This document shows, piece by piece, positions 35,759 through 46,464 of a DNA stretch of 64,000 nt. The position numbers and the translations under genes were made by a program. Under the pieces are notes generated by a model that saw only the letters and a list, made by a program, of their open reading frames with translations, made no database searches and was not told the DNA's origin. Numbering within the stretch: position 1 is the first letter of the stretch; the number at the start of each line of letters is the position of its first letter. The DNA is from Lichtheimia corymbifera B2541 (lineage: Eukaryota > Mucoromycota > Mucoromycetes > Mucorales > Lichtheimiaceae): the NCBI GenBank assembly GCA_000697475.1, contig JNEU01001006.1, forward strand, positions 330,945-394,944, written 5' to 3'.

Positions 35759-36869
35759 GGTAGGAAGGGAAGACGAAAATAAGATGTGGTGAAATAGCCG
35801 AGAAAGAACAAGATGAATGGCTCTTTGGACTGCAGGTCAGTGTAGTATGGAAGGAGTATATGTGTGTTTGCCCCCTCTATTCAATCGGCTTTCTAAAGGG
35901 ATAATGCAAAGGGAGTTCAAGGTCAATGTATGTTTACAGGATTATAACAGCAGCTCTGTCGATGTGCGCAAAATACTTTGTTCACCTTGTGGTCCATTGA
36001 ACAAGGGGTACCAGCAATAGGAGAAGGTGTTTGTAGATCTTGACCGCTATTGTCTTGATGAGTGTCTGATTTGGTGTATCTTCTCCAAAACCCCCTGTAC
36101 TACTAGTGATTTCGTTTTCGAAGCTGCTGGATACAATGTAACTCCTTATTCCTCTTTGTTGTATTTCCAAAGAATGAAACCCTATCTGCTCAAAACAAAG
36201 ATTATCTATGTACCTGAACAATGCTACTTTCTTTCCTATCACTATTGATAAGTGATTTTGCTGAGGTGTAAATTGCCTTCCATCCATAATCATCCATCCT
36301 ACATACAGCAGTCAATTGTTAGCTGAAGTAGCTGTGGATGCCAGCACCTCATCAAATTTTATTGACCTCTCTAAGACCATCATTCTTTTAGAATCAGACT
36401 CATTATCTTTCTAATGGTTATATGATCATGGAGATCACCCAATTGCCGGCTACGTGTTGTTGTTGTCAAATCGCCTATCATCATCGTTTTACTAAGATCA
36501 AATCATCCATTAATTTTAGCAGTGCAGCGTTCATGCTTGGGACCTCGCCTGTGCAAATGAATGGTCATAATAATTGGATAAACAGGGTGATCGTCGTCCA
36601 AAGTGTTCTTGATCCTGTCACGTGTTCTAGTTTTGCAGTGTATCATAATGTCCATCACTTCATGCACTTTCATACAGTATATATTCGGATCCACTGCTAC
36701 TTTAGCTTATTGACCATGCTATGGTTAGCTTGAAAAGACTCCATACGGGCTATCATAGGCGGGCCTTACTACAGACAGGCAGGGAAAGGATCCTTCATGC
36801 ACTTTCAGCCAATAAGATTGATTCTTCTCAAATCCCGCTCGTCGGCTCTGTTACAGAAACAGATCCTCT
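35759..36869. other. Intergenic sequence leading into the repeat island
   Basis: No gene recognised. Short ORFs on both strands (for example 35982-36293 minus and 36422-36733 plus) have no family features. The left end holds the B56 promoter. Confidence 0.3.
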
Positions 36870-36951
36870 GCATGTTTCGCTCTAATATGAGTGAGGCGAT
36901 TAACAATAACAAAGACCACTTTTTATGTAGCATCATGCTAATAGAATAGTG

Positions 36952-37297
36952 AAATCATAAAGATAGCTGTATCTCAAAATCTTACAATGAAGCATGGGGT
37001 CTACAATCGAACAAAGTTGCTCGGCTGGGTGAAACGCACCTTGGGTGCAAGTTTCACGATCTAGCTCGCCGATCTCAGATACACCCAATGTCACCACCAG
37101 CCAAAGTGGAACAGGTCAACCTCTTGAATTTTTTTTTCGACGAGGCTGGTGGTGACATTGGCTGAATTTGAGAATGGCCACGACGATCGTGAAACTTGCA
37201 CACAAGGTGCGCTTGGCCCCGCCGCGCAACTTTGTTCGATTGAAGACCCCACGTTTCATTGTAAAGTTTAGAGTTACAGGCACCTTCATGTTTTGCA
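36952..37297. repeat. Foldback hairpin 1
   Basis: Arms of ~150 bp (36952-37102 and 37144-37297) are inverted copies. The inner 18 bp, CCAATGTCACCACCAGCC at 37085-37102, pair perfectly with 37144-37161. The loop is 41 bp (37103-37143). The right arm contains CCACGACGATCGTGAAACTT. Arms are related to the ~180-bp monomer of the neighbouring arrays. Confidence 0.8.
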
Positions 37298-37471
37298 TAC
37301 GCTGTAAGCGTAAAGCTATATGGATAATGGTGTTTGTTCATTGTGAAGTATCATGCAAATGAGCTGTGTTAGACAAGCACGCCCCTGCGCACCTTTCGCT
37401 CTATCAGAGTCAAGCTACTTTACAATGAACAAACACCACTTATCATATAGCATTACGCTTATAGCATATGT

Positions 37472-37815
37472 AAAAACATAAAGATAGCCGTATCTCTAAA
37501 CTTAACAATGAAACATGGGCTCTTTCATAGAACATTATTGCTCGCCTTGGTGGAGCGCACCTTGTGTAGAAGTTTCACGATCGTCGTGGCCATTCTCAGA
37601 TTCATCCAATGTCACCACCAGCCTCGTCGAAAAAAAATTCTCGAGGTCGACCGAATTCACTTTGGCTGGTGGTGACATTGGGTGAATCTGAGAATGGCCA
37701 CGACGATCGTGAAACTTCTACACAAGGTGCGCTTCACCCCGCCGCGCAACTTTGTTCGATTGAAGACCCCACGTTTCATTGTAAAGTTTAGAGATACAGC
37801 TATCTTTATGTTTTC
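37472..37815. repeat. Foldback hairpin 2 (loop inverted relative to hairpin 1)
   Basis: Arms 37472-37623 and 37664-37815 are inverted copies, again closing with CCAATGTCACCACCAGCC and its complement (37606-37623 and 37664-37681). The 40-bp loop (37624-37663) is the reverse complement, with a few mismatches, of the loop of hairpin 1, so the two elements are the same but flipped inside. Confidence 0.8.
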
Positions 37816-37819
37816 ACTA

Positions 37820-38765
37820 TGCTCATCTCGGAAGAAAGATAAAAAATCATTGCAAAGCACTTCAATATAATAGAAAGGCAATGCCTGGCACTTAAGTGCT
37901 AGGAATTCCTCACCTTGCACTGTGTTGCCATTCAATGCCAGGCCATATAGTAAAATTGCTAGGCAGTGCTAGTCTTTCTATTAGTAGTGCCAGGCAGTGA
38001 TATTCAGTGCCAGGCAGTGCTAGGCTCCATATTGTAATGCAAGGCAGTGATAGGGAGTGCTAGTCTTTACACTAGTAGTGCCACGCAGTGATTTTCAGTG
38101 CTAGGCAGTGCTAGGCTCTATATTGTAATGCAAGGCAGTGATAGGTAGTGCTAGTCTTTATACTAGTAGTGCCACACAGTGATATTCAGTGCCACGCAGT
38201 GCTAGGCTCTATATTGTAATGCAAGGCAGTGATAGGCAGTGCTAGTCTCTATGTAAGTAATGCAAGGCAGTGATAGGCAGTGATAGGCAGACGATATTTT
38301 TTGGAAGCCCCCACCACCATCGCTCAGTGCATGGTGATAACGTTATAAAGTTGCCGCTTTTTAAAACATGCATAGTTACCATTGGTTATCATTGCTTTGC
38401 ATTACTTATATAGAGACCAGCACTGCCTATCACTACCTATCACTGCCTTGCATTACAATATAGAGCCTAGCACTGCGTGGCACTGAATATCACTGCGTGG
38501 CACTACTAGTATAAAGACTGGCACTACCTATCACTGCCTTGCATTACAATATAGAGCCTAGCACTGCCTAGCACTGAATATCACTGCGTGGCACTACTAG
38601 TGTAAAGACTAGCACTGCCAAGCACTGCCTTGCACTGCTCTTGTGTTTCAGTGATATGAAGTGCAATCGAGTGCATCATGTAACATAAACTTTTCACGCC
38701 TATCAAGCAGTGCACTGCCAAGCACTACGGTGCACTTCAGGGATATTTTTTCTTTCTTTCGAGAT
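37820..38765. repeat. Large palindrome with arms of tandem 91-bp units
   Basis: Left arm 37820-38285: the phrase TAGGCTC(C/T)ATATTGTAATGC recurs at 38021, 38112 and 38203, giving a 91-bp unit rich in GGCAGTGATA and GGCAGTGCTA. Right arm 38400-38765 holds the reverse complement (CACTGCCTTGCATTACAATA ... CACTGCGTGGCACTACTAG). The centre (~38290-38400) is unique sequence. Alternating CAGTGC/GCACTG makes the arms internally similar as well. Confidence 0.8.
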
Positions 38766-38964
38766 GCTGTAAGCATGATGCTATATGACAAGTGGTGTTT
38801 GTTCATTGCGAAGTACCTTGACTTTGATAGAGCGGAAGATGCGCATCGGCGTGCTTGTGTAACACAGCTCATTTGCATGATACTTCATAATGAACGAAGA
38901 CCATTTCTCATATATCATCCCTCTCATCACAGCGTAGGTAAAACATAAAGGTGGCTGTTTCTTC

Positions 38965-39610
38965 AAATTGTCATAATGAAGTGTGGTGTCTTTATGAGAA
39001 CAAAGTTGATCAGCATGGCCGAGAGCACCATCTGACCAAGTTTCATGTTGGGGATGGCCAATATCGGCGGCCGCGGTCCACCTATCTTATCTATGTTCCA
39101 GTCCATACATTTGGACGCTGCCATTCAAAATCTTCATAATGGAGCGTGGTATCTTTATGAGGTCTAAATTGCTCGTCGCGGTGGAAAGTACCTTGCATGA
39201 AAGTTTCAGGCGCGAGATGGGCGATCTCAGGCTTATGGAGCGTCGACCTTACTTTGTCATTTGTCAATCCTACATTTGGGGGGGGGGGTGCGCGCATTCA
39301 AAACTTTTATAGTGAAGCATGCGGTTTTTAAATGAATGCAGTTGATCAGCATGACGCAACGAACCTTCTGACCAAGTTTCAAGTTCAAAGTGGGCAATCC
39401 CAAGGTAATACATACTGCAACGATAAATCGTAAATCCGGCGCGTACCCCATTTCCGACCGCTCATAGTAAACCCTACATTACACCCTCCCATTCAAAATT
39501 TTTAAATGAAGTGTGGGTTCTTTATTTATACAAAGTTGATCAGCATGCCGAAGAGCATATTGTGTGAAAGTTTCAGGTTCGAGAGAGGCAATCAAGGTCA
39601 TGAGATTACT
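38965..39610 (-). repeat. Array of diverged ~180-bp monomers, copy B (inverted)
   Basis: Four monomers start near 38968, 39125, 39297 and 39495 with TCAAA-(T/A-rich)-ATGAAG..GG..TCTTTAT, then AAAGTTGATCAGCATG, then CAAGTTTCA.GTTC and GGCAATC. They are inverted relative to 23270-23990; the 39297-39600 part matches 23290-23560 most closely, including the spacer with GGCGCGTACCCCATTTCCGA. A 9-10 bp G run lies near 39280. Confidence 0.65.
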
Positions 39611-39649
39611 TATAGTGTGCATGGATATGTAGGGCAGTGCCTAATCAAT

Positions 39650-40088
39650 AATTTAATTTCCACCTCTTCCACTTTCAGTTTTTCGTCTCTTACACCCATT
39701 CCAAACTGTTGCCCCATTCAAGTACAATTACAGCCTGCGAACGATCGTTCTGCTTCAACCCATCATGCCGATCCTGCAACTGCCTTGATCCGATTGTCTT
39801 TGACTGAATGGCAGGTTCATGGCGTGTGCACCACACTACAGCACCCGCGTTTCTTGACACGACACCTTCGCTTGTACAATGCTCGACCACCATCAAACGT
39901 AACAGCAGCTGCCATTAGCAAGGTCTTTACTCCATTGTCTCAAACAGCGTTCACAGCCCTGTCACTCTACTACAACACACGCTCTTGCACACTTCTCTGC
40001 AGCGACCAAACGTAGCAGCCGTTGCTATTATCAATGTCTTTTATTCCATTGTCTCAAGTTACCTGCAGCAACTTGCTTTGATACATAC
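39650..40088 (-). repeat. Dispersed repeat, copy B (inverted)
   Basis: Reverse-complement relative of 22809-23262 and 63249-63775: CAAGTACAATTACAGCCTGC, AACCCATCATGCCGATCCTG, CTTGTACAATGCTCGACCAC, CTCCATTGTCTCAAACAGCG. It lies directly beyond the monomer array, as in copy A, so both parts moved or were inverted as one unit. Confidence 0.65.
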
Positions 40089-41045
40089 GGATTCTAATGG
40101 ATGGGACGCCATATCAGCTATCAAGTACACCGCAATACAAGTAATCTTCATCTGGTTGGAAGAAAATGACCAAGAAACGATTGACCAGCTGCCGGATGCA
40201 GAAGGGAGCATATCAGCAGCAAGCACAGGGCTATTTTCAACCAACATGTTGGATTTGATGGATGGATGCAATCAAGTGCAGTTATGGGATATCGTGGAAT
40301 GTTGCTTTGGTTACTTGGCGCGTCGTCGGCAGGAACGATCATGTGGATACGGCTTAGGATGATGATGATGGATTGGATGGGATCAACCAAATGGATGATA
40401 TCTTGGCTAAAGGTGCCTTTACAGCCATGGATGCTATTGGATAGTCTGGTCAATGCATGCAGCAGCTATTCCACAATTATGGATGAAGGGTGGTTATGAT
40501 GCAGCAATCAAGAATACATTGCACAATTATCCCTGTTACTCCATATGCGATTCACCGTAGCTTACTCAATTTACAATGCCGTTCCCTTGTTACCATACTT
40601 ACTCGATAAAAATCCACTATACTATGTGCTATTCTTCGAAGTTTTCATTGAATTCAATATAATATTTACAAGCATCGCATAATTAGTTCCTATGGGCAAG
40701 ATGTGGATTGCTTATTGGTTTCTGGATTGAAAGCCGGAATGTCTTACGGCGTACGACTCTCAAATACAGATCCATTGCTTCAAAACCGTGCATTAATGTA
40801 GCGTGTAATTTAGAAGCGGATCATTCACAATAAACATCTCTATTCATTGTCATCAAAGTTCATGGATATGACTCTATCATTGGTAAATGAAACCATTCTT
40901 TTGTAAAACGCCGGGCAATTTCAACAAATGCGAACTTTAGTATCTTTATTCTATAGAGATATTAATTTGTCTTAGGGCATCCAAAGTGCTCAGGACATGC
41001 TTGACAGATATTTTCTATTACGTATACAACACTGACGGCTGCGCC
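40089..41045. other. Decayed sequence partly shared with 62940-63248, then intergenic
   Basis: 40089-40300 is recognisably related to the complement of 62970-63245 (ATATCAGC.ATCAA, GAAAATGACCAA, GATTGACCA, GATGGATGGATGC), which extends the dispersed element. The plus strand has an ORF remnant here (39985-40362). Beyond ~40560 nothing is recognised up to the transporter stop. Confidence 0.4.
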
Positions 41046-43247
41046 TCACGGATAGCGGATGTTCTTCATTAAAAGAGCAAGGACGAGCATCACACCGCCG
41101 ACAATGGGAGGAAATCGAAAGACCTGCAGCATCGAGTTCATGTATGCATGAGTTACAGCATCTTGTGCTTGGCTTGGCATGCGATGAATTGCAATGTAGT
41201 CAGTGCCGGTATTCCCCATGATGCGTTTAGCTTGTTCCTTCGTGACCAGCAGATTTCTTAGCATTTCATTCAACACGGGATCATTATTGTCATTACTACG
41301 TACCTTTACTGTGAGATCCATAGCATCGATTTCTTTCGCCAACGTTATTTTATGCACCATCTCAAAGATGGGCAATCCATATAATGGTCGATAATTATTA
41401 TCATTAACTTTTTTTATTTTTGGCATCATCTTACCAAAGTGAATCCCACGGACATTACAAAGGTAACCTGTAAAAGTACTCTCGTTAGATACGAGCTTGG
41501 ACTGTGTGACATGTGCTTTTATATACATACCAGGCTAATGGCCATGGATCCTAGATCATTAGAACAGGTCGCTCTGACACCAATAATAGTGGCGGTGCGT
41601 CGTAAAGAGACACCAAAAACTATGTATCCTTTTCGATTAGTATCGCCCGGTATATCTTACACCGAATCCTCCAATCCTATCTTATATACATGCTGTATAA
41701 AATAAAGCGCTTGTTGTGGCCAGGAGCTAGTTGGAGTCAGTGTTTGGACATGCCCATAAGCAACTATGTATATGGATGCATCGACAACGAGAGCAAGCTT
41801 GGTGTGTTTGGCGACTCGAAAAAGAAACTGTGTCGCCACAGAACCTACTATTACTGCTCCCATCGAAGGTAACAATCGAATAGAAGACTCAAGGCTGCTT
41901 GCGCTGTACACTGACTCAAAAAGGATACTCATATAATAAAGCACCGAGAAATCTACATGTTCAACAACACACGCTTGTTAACAAGAAGTTGCACATATAC
42001 ATATCAACAAGATGTAGGAGCCTACCCGTAATATTGGCAACCAACGAGAAAGCATAAAAACAAGAAGAGGAGCGATATTGAATACGACAACAGGGATGAC
42101 CTAGAAACACCTGCTGATGTTAGTCCTTTGTGAATGGGCTCTAAGAACAAACCAAGCGTACCGGGTCTTTAGCAAACAAGCTTTCCACAGCAATGAGAAT
42201 AAGTAAAGCCAACCCAGTCCCGCTTGCTGTAGCAATTACGCGTGGTGAGCTCCAACTGTACATAGCAATAATCAGTATCAGGCATCCCTTTTCCATGTTT
42301 AGTGTACCTGTCATCCGGACCCCACTGTAGAAATAGCAGCAAGGTCGTAACAAATGCAAAGATACCCATGATCCCAAACCAATCGATATGCTTCAGTTTT
42401 TGCAATGCAGAGGCTTCTTGTGTGACCACAGTCTCCTCCACAAATAGAACGGTCATCAGCAAGCTGATGGTACCCAGAGCCACATTGAGCCAAAACGCCC
42501 AGCGCCATGAGACTTGATCAGTGAATGCACCTCCTTTTTGGGTTCATCAATATCATTGTATGTATCAATAATCGATCAGGATTATACCTATAATGGGTCC
42601 AACAACATTGGAGATACCCATCACCAATGATACCAGAGATTGGTAGAGAGCCTTTTTCTCAATTGGTGCAATATCATCCATAACAATGGAAGGAACGGTT
42701 ACGCATACACCACCACCAAAACCTTGTAATCCTCGAGCCACGATTAGTGTAGTGAAATTTGGTGCCAATGCAGCCCCAATAGGGCAAAATGCAAAAAGAA
42801 GGGTCCCCAGAATTAACACCCTCCGCCTAATGTGGTGTGTGTTGGAGGCTGTTTTTGTCATGATTGAATGTCATCTACCTTCCAAAGATATCCGAAAGCT
42901 AACATATGCATAATAAATGTCTCCTTGAATATTCGTTGTTGGCTTGTGCCACTTATGTATGCTGAGATGATATATTGTACCTTTCCAGTTATTGGTGTGG
43001 TTGCGAGATATGTTATCATATAAGTAACGATCCATTGACGACCACCAAGGTTACCCAGGTCTAAGGCAATTCTTGTCAATGAAGGAGATAGCAAAGTAAT
43101 GTTGATCCCGACCATGGAATAACAAACGGGCACAGCCAGTATTGCGCCGCCTTGTCGAAAGTTCCTTTTATTTTTGCTCGTTTTGATGGATGCTTTTTCT
43201 GAGCCGACTCGTGTTGAGAGCGAACTGTCATCATCGATCGTAGTCAT
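41046..43247 (-). CDS. MFS drug transporter, DHA2-like, with an in-frame TAA (possible pseudogene)
   Basis: Exons resolved: 43247-42981, 42898-42879, 42826-42588, 42533-42308, 42255-42162, 42100-42001, 41952-41531, 41467-41435, 41360-41046. Family blocks: QWIVTYMITYLATTPITGKL then SDIFGRRRVLILG (motif A), [30 protein letters not shown] (motif C), IRLLPSMG, ATIIGVRATCSNDLGSMAIS. DHA2 proteins export toxic compounds by proton antiport. All exons join in one frame except that exon 7 contains TAA (41657-41659). Homologues have no sequence between LYFI and FGVSLRR, so an intron of ~78 bp is expected there, but no GT or GC donor fits the phase of the acceptors (...CATAG). It is either a disrupted gene or uses an unusual splice. 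The exon 6 donor (GTATAT at 42000) is chosen on phase and a TTAAC branch-like site. Confidence 0.72.
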
Positions 43248-43813
43248 TTGCAGAAGATGTATGTATAAAAGGGGGGGGGCCTGTAAAATCGAATGTGTAC
43301 ACATCTTTTATATATACTCGGAAGAATGGAAGAAGAAAAGGTGGTGATGTTGTTGCATAAGGCTGCATGGTCAAGGCACGCATTACCATTTATATGCAGT
43401 GTTTAAAAATTGAAGCAATATGTAAATGCTTCGGTGATCGGCTTGGAATGTAATATAGCGTTCAGGGTAAAATGTTATGTATAAATGTAAAGCTACATTC
43501 AGAACATCATGCAATCGAGAATATACGATGGCGTTACCGAGATGCATATGTATGCATATTTCAAAGGAAACAGACAAGAGGAGTTGTTGAAAACTTTATG
43601 CAGCAAACCCAATTAAGCATGGGAAAGCTGCACAACATGCGGTTATGTATTTATACCAAGAAGGGGAGGGGGAAACAAGTGCATGCAACAAAGAAAGTAA
43701 CAGTATAAGTATGTACAGGATTGAATGCTGACAAATAAAAGATGGAAAGAGGCACTGTGCAAATGGGGTTGGGGTTGAGTAGAAATATATATGTGTGCTT
43801 TGATTTCAATGCT
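43248..43813. other. Intergenic region between transporter promoter and Skn7 3' end
   Basis: No gene seen. It contains the transporter 5' flank with a G/C homopolymer near 43270-43280; the small ORFs at 43383-43708 lack motifs. Confidence 0.35.
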
Positions 43814-46464
43814 TTAAGCGCGTTTTCGACGTTTTGCAGCCAATGTGGATGCAGCCAAGTTGAATTCATGTTGAGGCGCCGGCGTCTCTGAGCATGCTTG
43901 CGCCCAGGCTCGTTTCCCATCATTTGAAGGGATGACTGGTTGTTGTTGTTGTACACCTGGCCAACCCAGTGGCATGGTATTGGGAGGCATTGCAGTGGGT
44001 GTTGTTGGTGGTGGCATAGTGGCCGTTGGGTGGTATGATCCTACAAGCGGCGTTCCCATAGGTTGCTGGGATGGTTGTGGTGTATCCATAGGCATTCCAG
44101 GATAGGCAAGTCCACCTGCAGCAGCAGCAGCAGCACTGGTAACAACAGGATGATTTTGAGTAGTGGGTGGTTGAGTTGCAAGTGGCATGGATGTAGAAAG
44201 CACAGGTTGTTGTGTTGGTACAGATGGCATACTAGCGGCGGGAATTGCTGGTGTTTCTTGGGCCTGAGTGATTTCCTCGATATAAGCAGATGATTGAGCA
44301 GCACCACCAGCACTACTACTTGCAGCACTACTACTTCCACTACTGCTTCCACCAGCTTGGTTGATCTCGGATATCTGTCCCTCTGGCACCAGTTCGATCG
44401 AGCCTAGGCTGCGAGGAATACCATTGGGTTCTTGAATACGTTGCATCACTTTCAAATGGGCGCAGTATTTTTCCAACATGCTGTACAATGTGCGTTTGGA
44501 GAATGGCTTGGGTAAAATATCTGTCATGCCGCTTCCAACATATTGCATGATATCGTTGTCGGTAAAATTGGATGTCATTGAAATGATAGGTGTGAGCATG
44601 TCGTATTGTCGAATATTACGCGTAGCTGACACGCCGTCAAGGTTTGGCATGACAATATCCTAATCATACATGGTAAGTATTCCCATGTCACACCTTGTAT
44701 ATTATACACACAAACATACCATCAGAATCAAGTCATATTTCTCGGCATTCATCTTGTGTAATGCTTCAACACCATCCTTGGCAAGATCAATTGTACATCC
44801 AATCATGTTGAGCAATTTTCCACTAAGGTCACGATACACAGAGTCATCATCCACGAGAAGCACACGAGGTGGCACTGTCCAGCCATTGCCATTTGACTTT
44901 CTCGAAAGACTAAATCCACCAGCTGCCACGGTGCTATTACTTGCCGATGCACGTTGTGATGCCTGAGAAGATGAAGGATCCATCATGTTGTTGGTGTTGT
45001 TGTTATCGCATTGGGATAAAGGTGTCTTTGCATCATTGGGTTGACGAGGCGTGATACGACCCACAGTAACAAATGCAAGACCATCAGGCGTTTTCAAAGG
45101 TGAACCAACCAAACTACCGGCATTCATTGCTGCTGCTGCTACTGCTGCTGCTGAAGGATCTTGTGGCAAGCCAAGTACTGGTGGAACACCGAGGTCGGGT
45201 TGTGAAGGCACCATTCGTTCTGGGCCCGATGATGGAACAGATGATGATGATGATGCCCAAGATGATTGTGATTGTTGTAGCTGTTTTTCAATGATGCCCA
45301 TTTGTTGAGTATTCGACTCGGTAAGTTTGGCGTAAGAATCCAATAGCTTTTGTGTCTCTGCTGATAGAGTGCTGCCATTCATTAGAGTACCACCCTGAGA
45401 AGCTGCAGCATCTATGTCACATGATCATGTCAATTTTGGATAAACGGCTACAAGGGGAGTGATGGATACATACTTTTATCACGCTCTATGGCAATATGCA
45501 GAAATTGCTTGATAAGCTCATCCTTGGCTGCCATATTCTTGCTTAGACTGACAAACTCGCCAAGTATGGTCGTGTCATGTTGTCGTAACCGCTGTAAAGT
45601 GCTATCCATGTCTTTTTGAGACTGCTGTAATTGTGCGATTTGTTGTTGAAGCGTCTCTGCCATTTTGCGGATCTCGAATACAGATTCGGCTGTATTGCTG
45701 TCGTCGTCGTTTTGTTGTTGGCCATCAATCGCTGAATTCTTATCCTTGGCAGGTGCCGAAGTGTCATCCTTTTTGCTCTTGCCAGGTGTTTTGCGACGAA
45801 TCTCTTCAAGTAAATCTTTCCTATCGCGTCGAAACTTTGGGTGTACAAACTCCCATGCCTAGAATAATAGCATATAAGTATACAAGATATATATATATAT
45901 ATATATATGAGCATCCTCCTATTTACCTGATCACCATACGGCTTGTGACCATCATCCGCATTTCGCACCTTGTGGAAATCGTACTTGTTTAATTGTCGAA
46001 CAAAGCTTGCAAAGTTGCAGTGTTTAAAGTGCTTGGGTAGAATGGTCTTTGAAAATTCATTGGTATCCTTGACAATGAAAGTGGTGCCGTCAGGTCCCCA
46101 ACAAAATGTATCTCGAAACGCCTTGTTCTCAAGCATCCTGCAATAAATGAAAACACTTAGATCCATGCACTTTTAACCCCCATTGTCCATCGTGAATATG
46201 AGTCGCCACCCATCCATTGCTCTATCTCCCTCGTATTGTGCCCCTTTTTTCCTGCACACCCATACTCGAAACCGACATTATACCTGAACAGCTTTTGAAT
46301 GAATTCAGGCACTGAGCCTGCACCGTCTCCAGTTCTTGCATTGGTTGCTCTGTAGAGAAAGAGGTTGTCAGCATTATAGACCAAAGTCAAGTATATGTAT
46401 GTGTCAATGCTACTTGCCGTTTGTTGGTGAGAGGGTAATCCGGTTTTACATCGTTGGAATCCAT
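43814..46464 (-). CDS. SKN7: Skn7/Prr1 stress response regulator (HSF domain plus receiver)
   Basis: Six exons (46464-46418, 46349-46284, 46137-45927, 45858-45474, 45411-44720, 44659-43814) encode 748 aa. Residues ~28-125 are an HSF-type DNA-binding domain (VPEFIQKLFRMLE, CWGPDGTTFIVKD, ILPKHFKHCNFASFVRQLNKY, WEFVHPKFRRD). A coiled coil (~175-235) and a low-complexity linker follow. The receiver domain (~405-525) has VLLVDDDSVYR (acidic pocket), ILMDIVMPNLDG with phospho-Asp 468, MTSN and LPKPF (Lys). Skn7 takes phosphate from a multistep His-Asp relay and works in oxidative, osmotic and cell-wall stress. A ~220-residue Pro/Ala/Gln/Ser tail ends AAKRRKRA, a possible nuclear signal. Intron 1 (46417-46350) has a GC donor (CG|GCAAGT). 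Intron 3 carries a (TA)n run. The sensor kinase and phosphotransfer partner are not in the window. Confidence 0.94.
45887..45908. repeat. (TA)n microsatellite in Skn7 intron 3
   Basis: About eleven AT/TA dinucleotides in a row within the intron; likely length-variable. Confidence 0.8.

Larger units (their letters stand above)
36870..39070. mobile_element. Composite foldback / inverted-repeat element
   Basis: A nested palindromic island. A segment X at ~37310-37480 (GTGTTTGTTCATTGTGAAG ... CGCTCTATC ... CATATAGCAT) recurs inverted at 38766-38905; a further partial copy lies at ~36875-36945. Inside these lie inverted arms of tandem repeats (37820-38285 and 38400-38765). Outside X, the left arm meets a hairpin (36952-37297), and on the right the same monomer continues outward from 38945. 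A second hairpin (37472-37815) is inserted only in the left arm. No transposase is visible, so it would be non-autonomous. Arms built of tandem subrepeats are the hallmark of foldback elements. Confidence 0.6.

Noticed and set aside
42001..42026. Alternative exon 6 donor GTAGGC (42025) for the transporter
   Set aside because: It leaves phase 0, whereas the next exon needs phase 1; the downstream GTATAT donor fits phase and has a TTAAC branch-like site.
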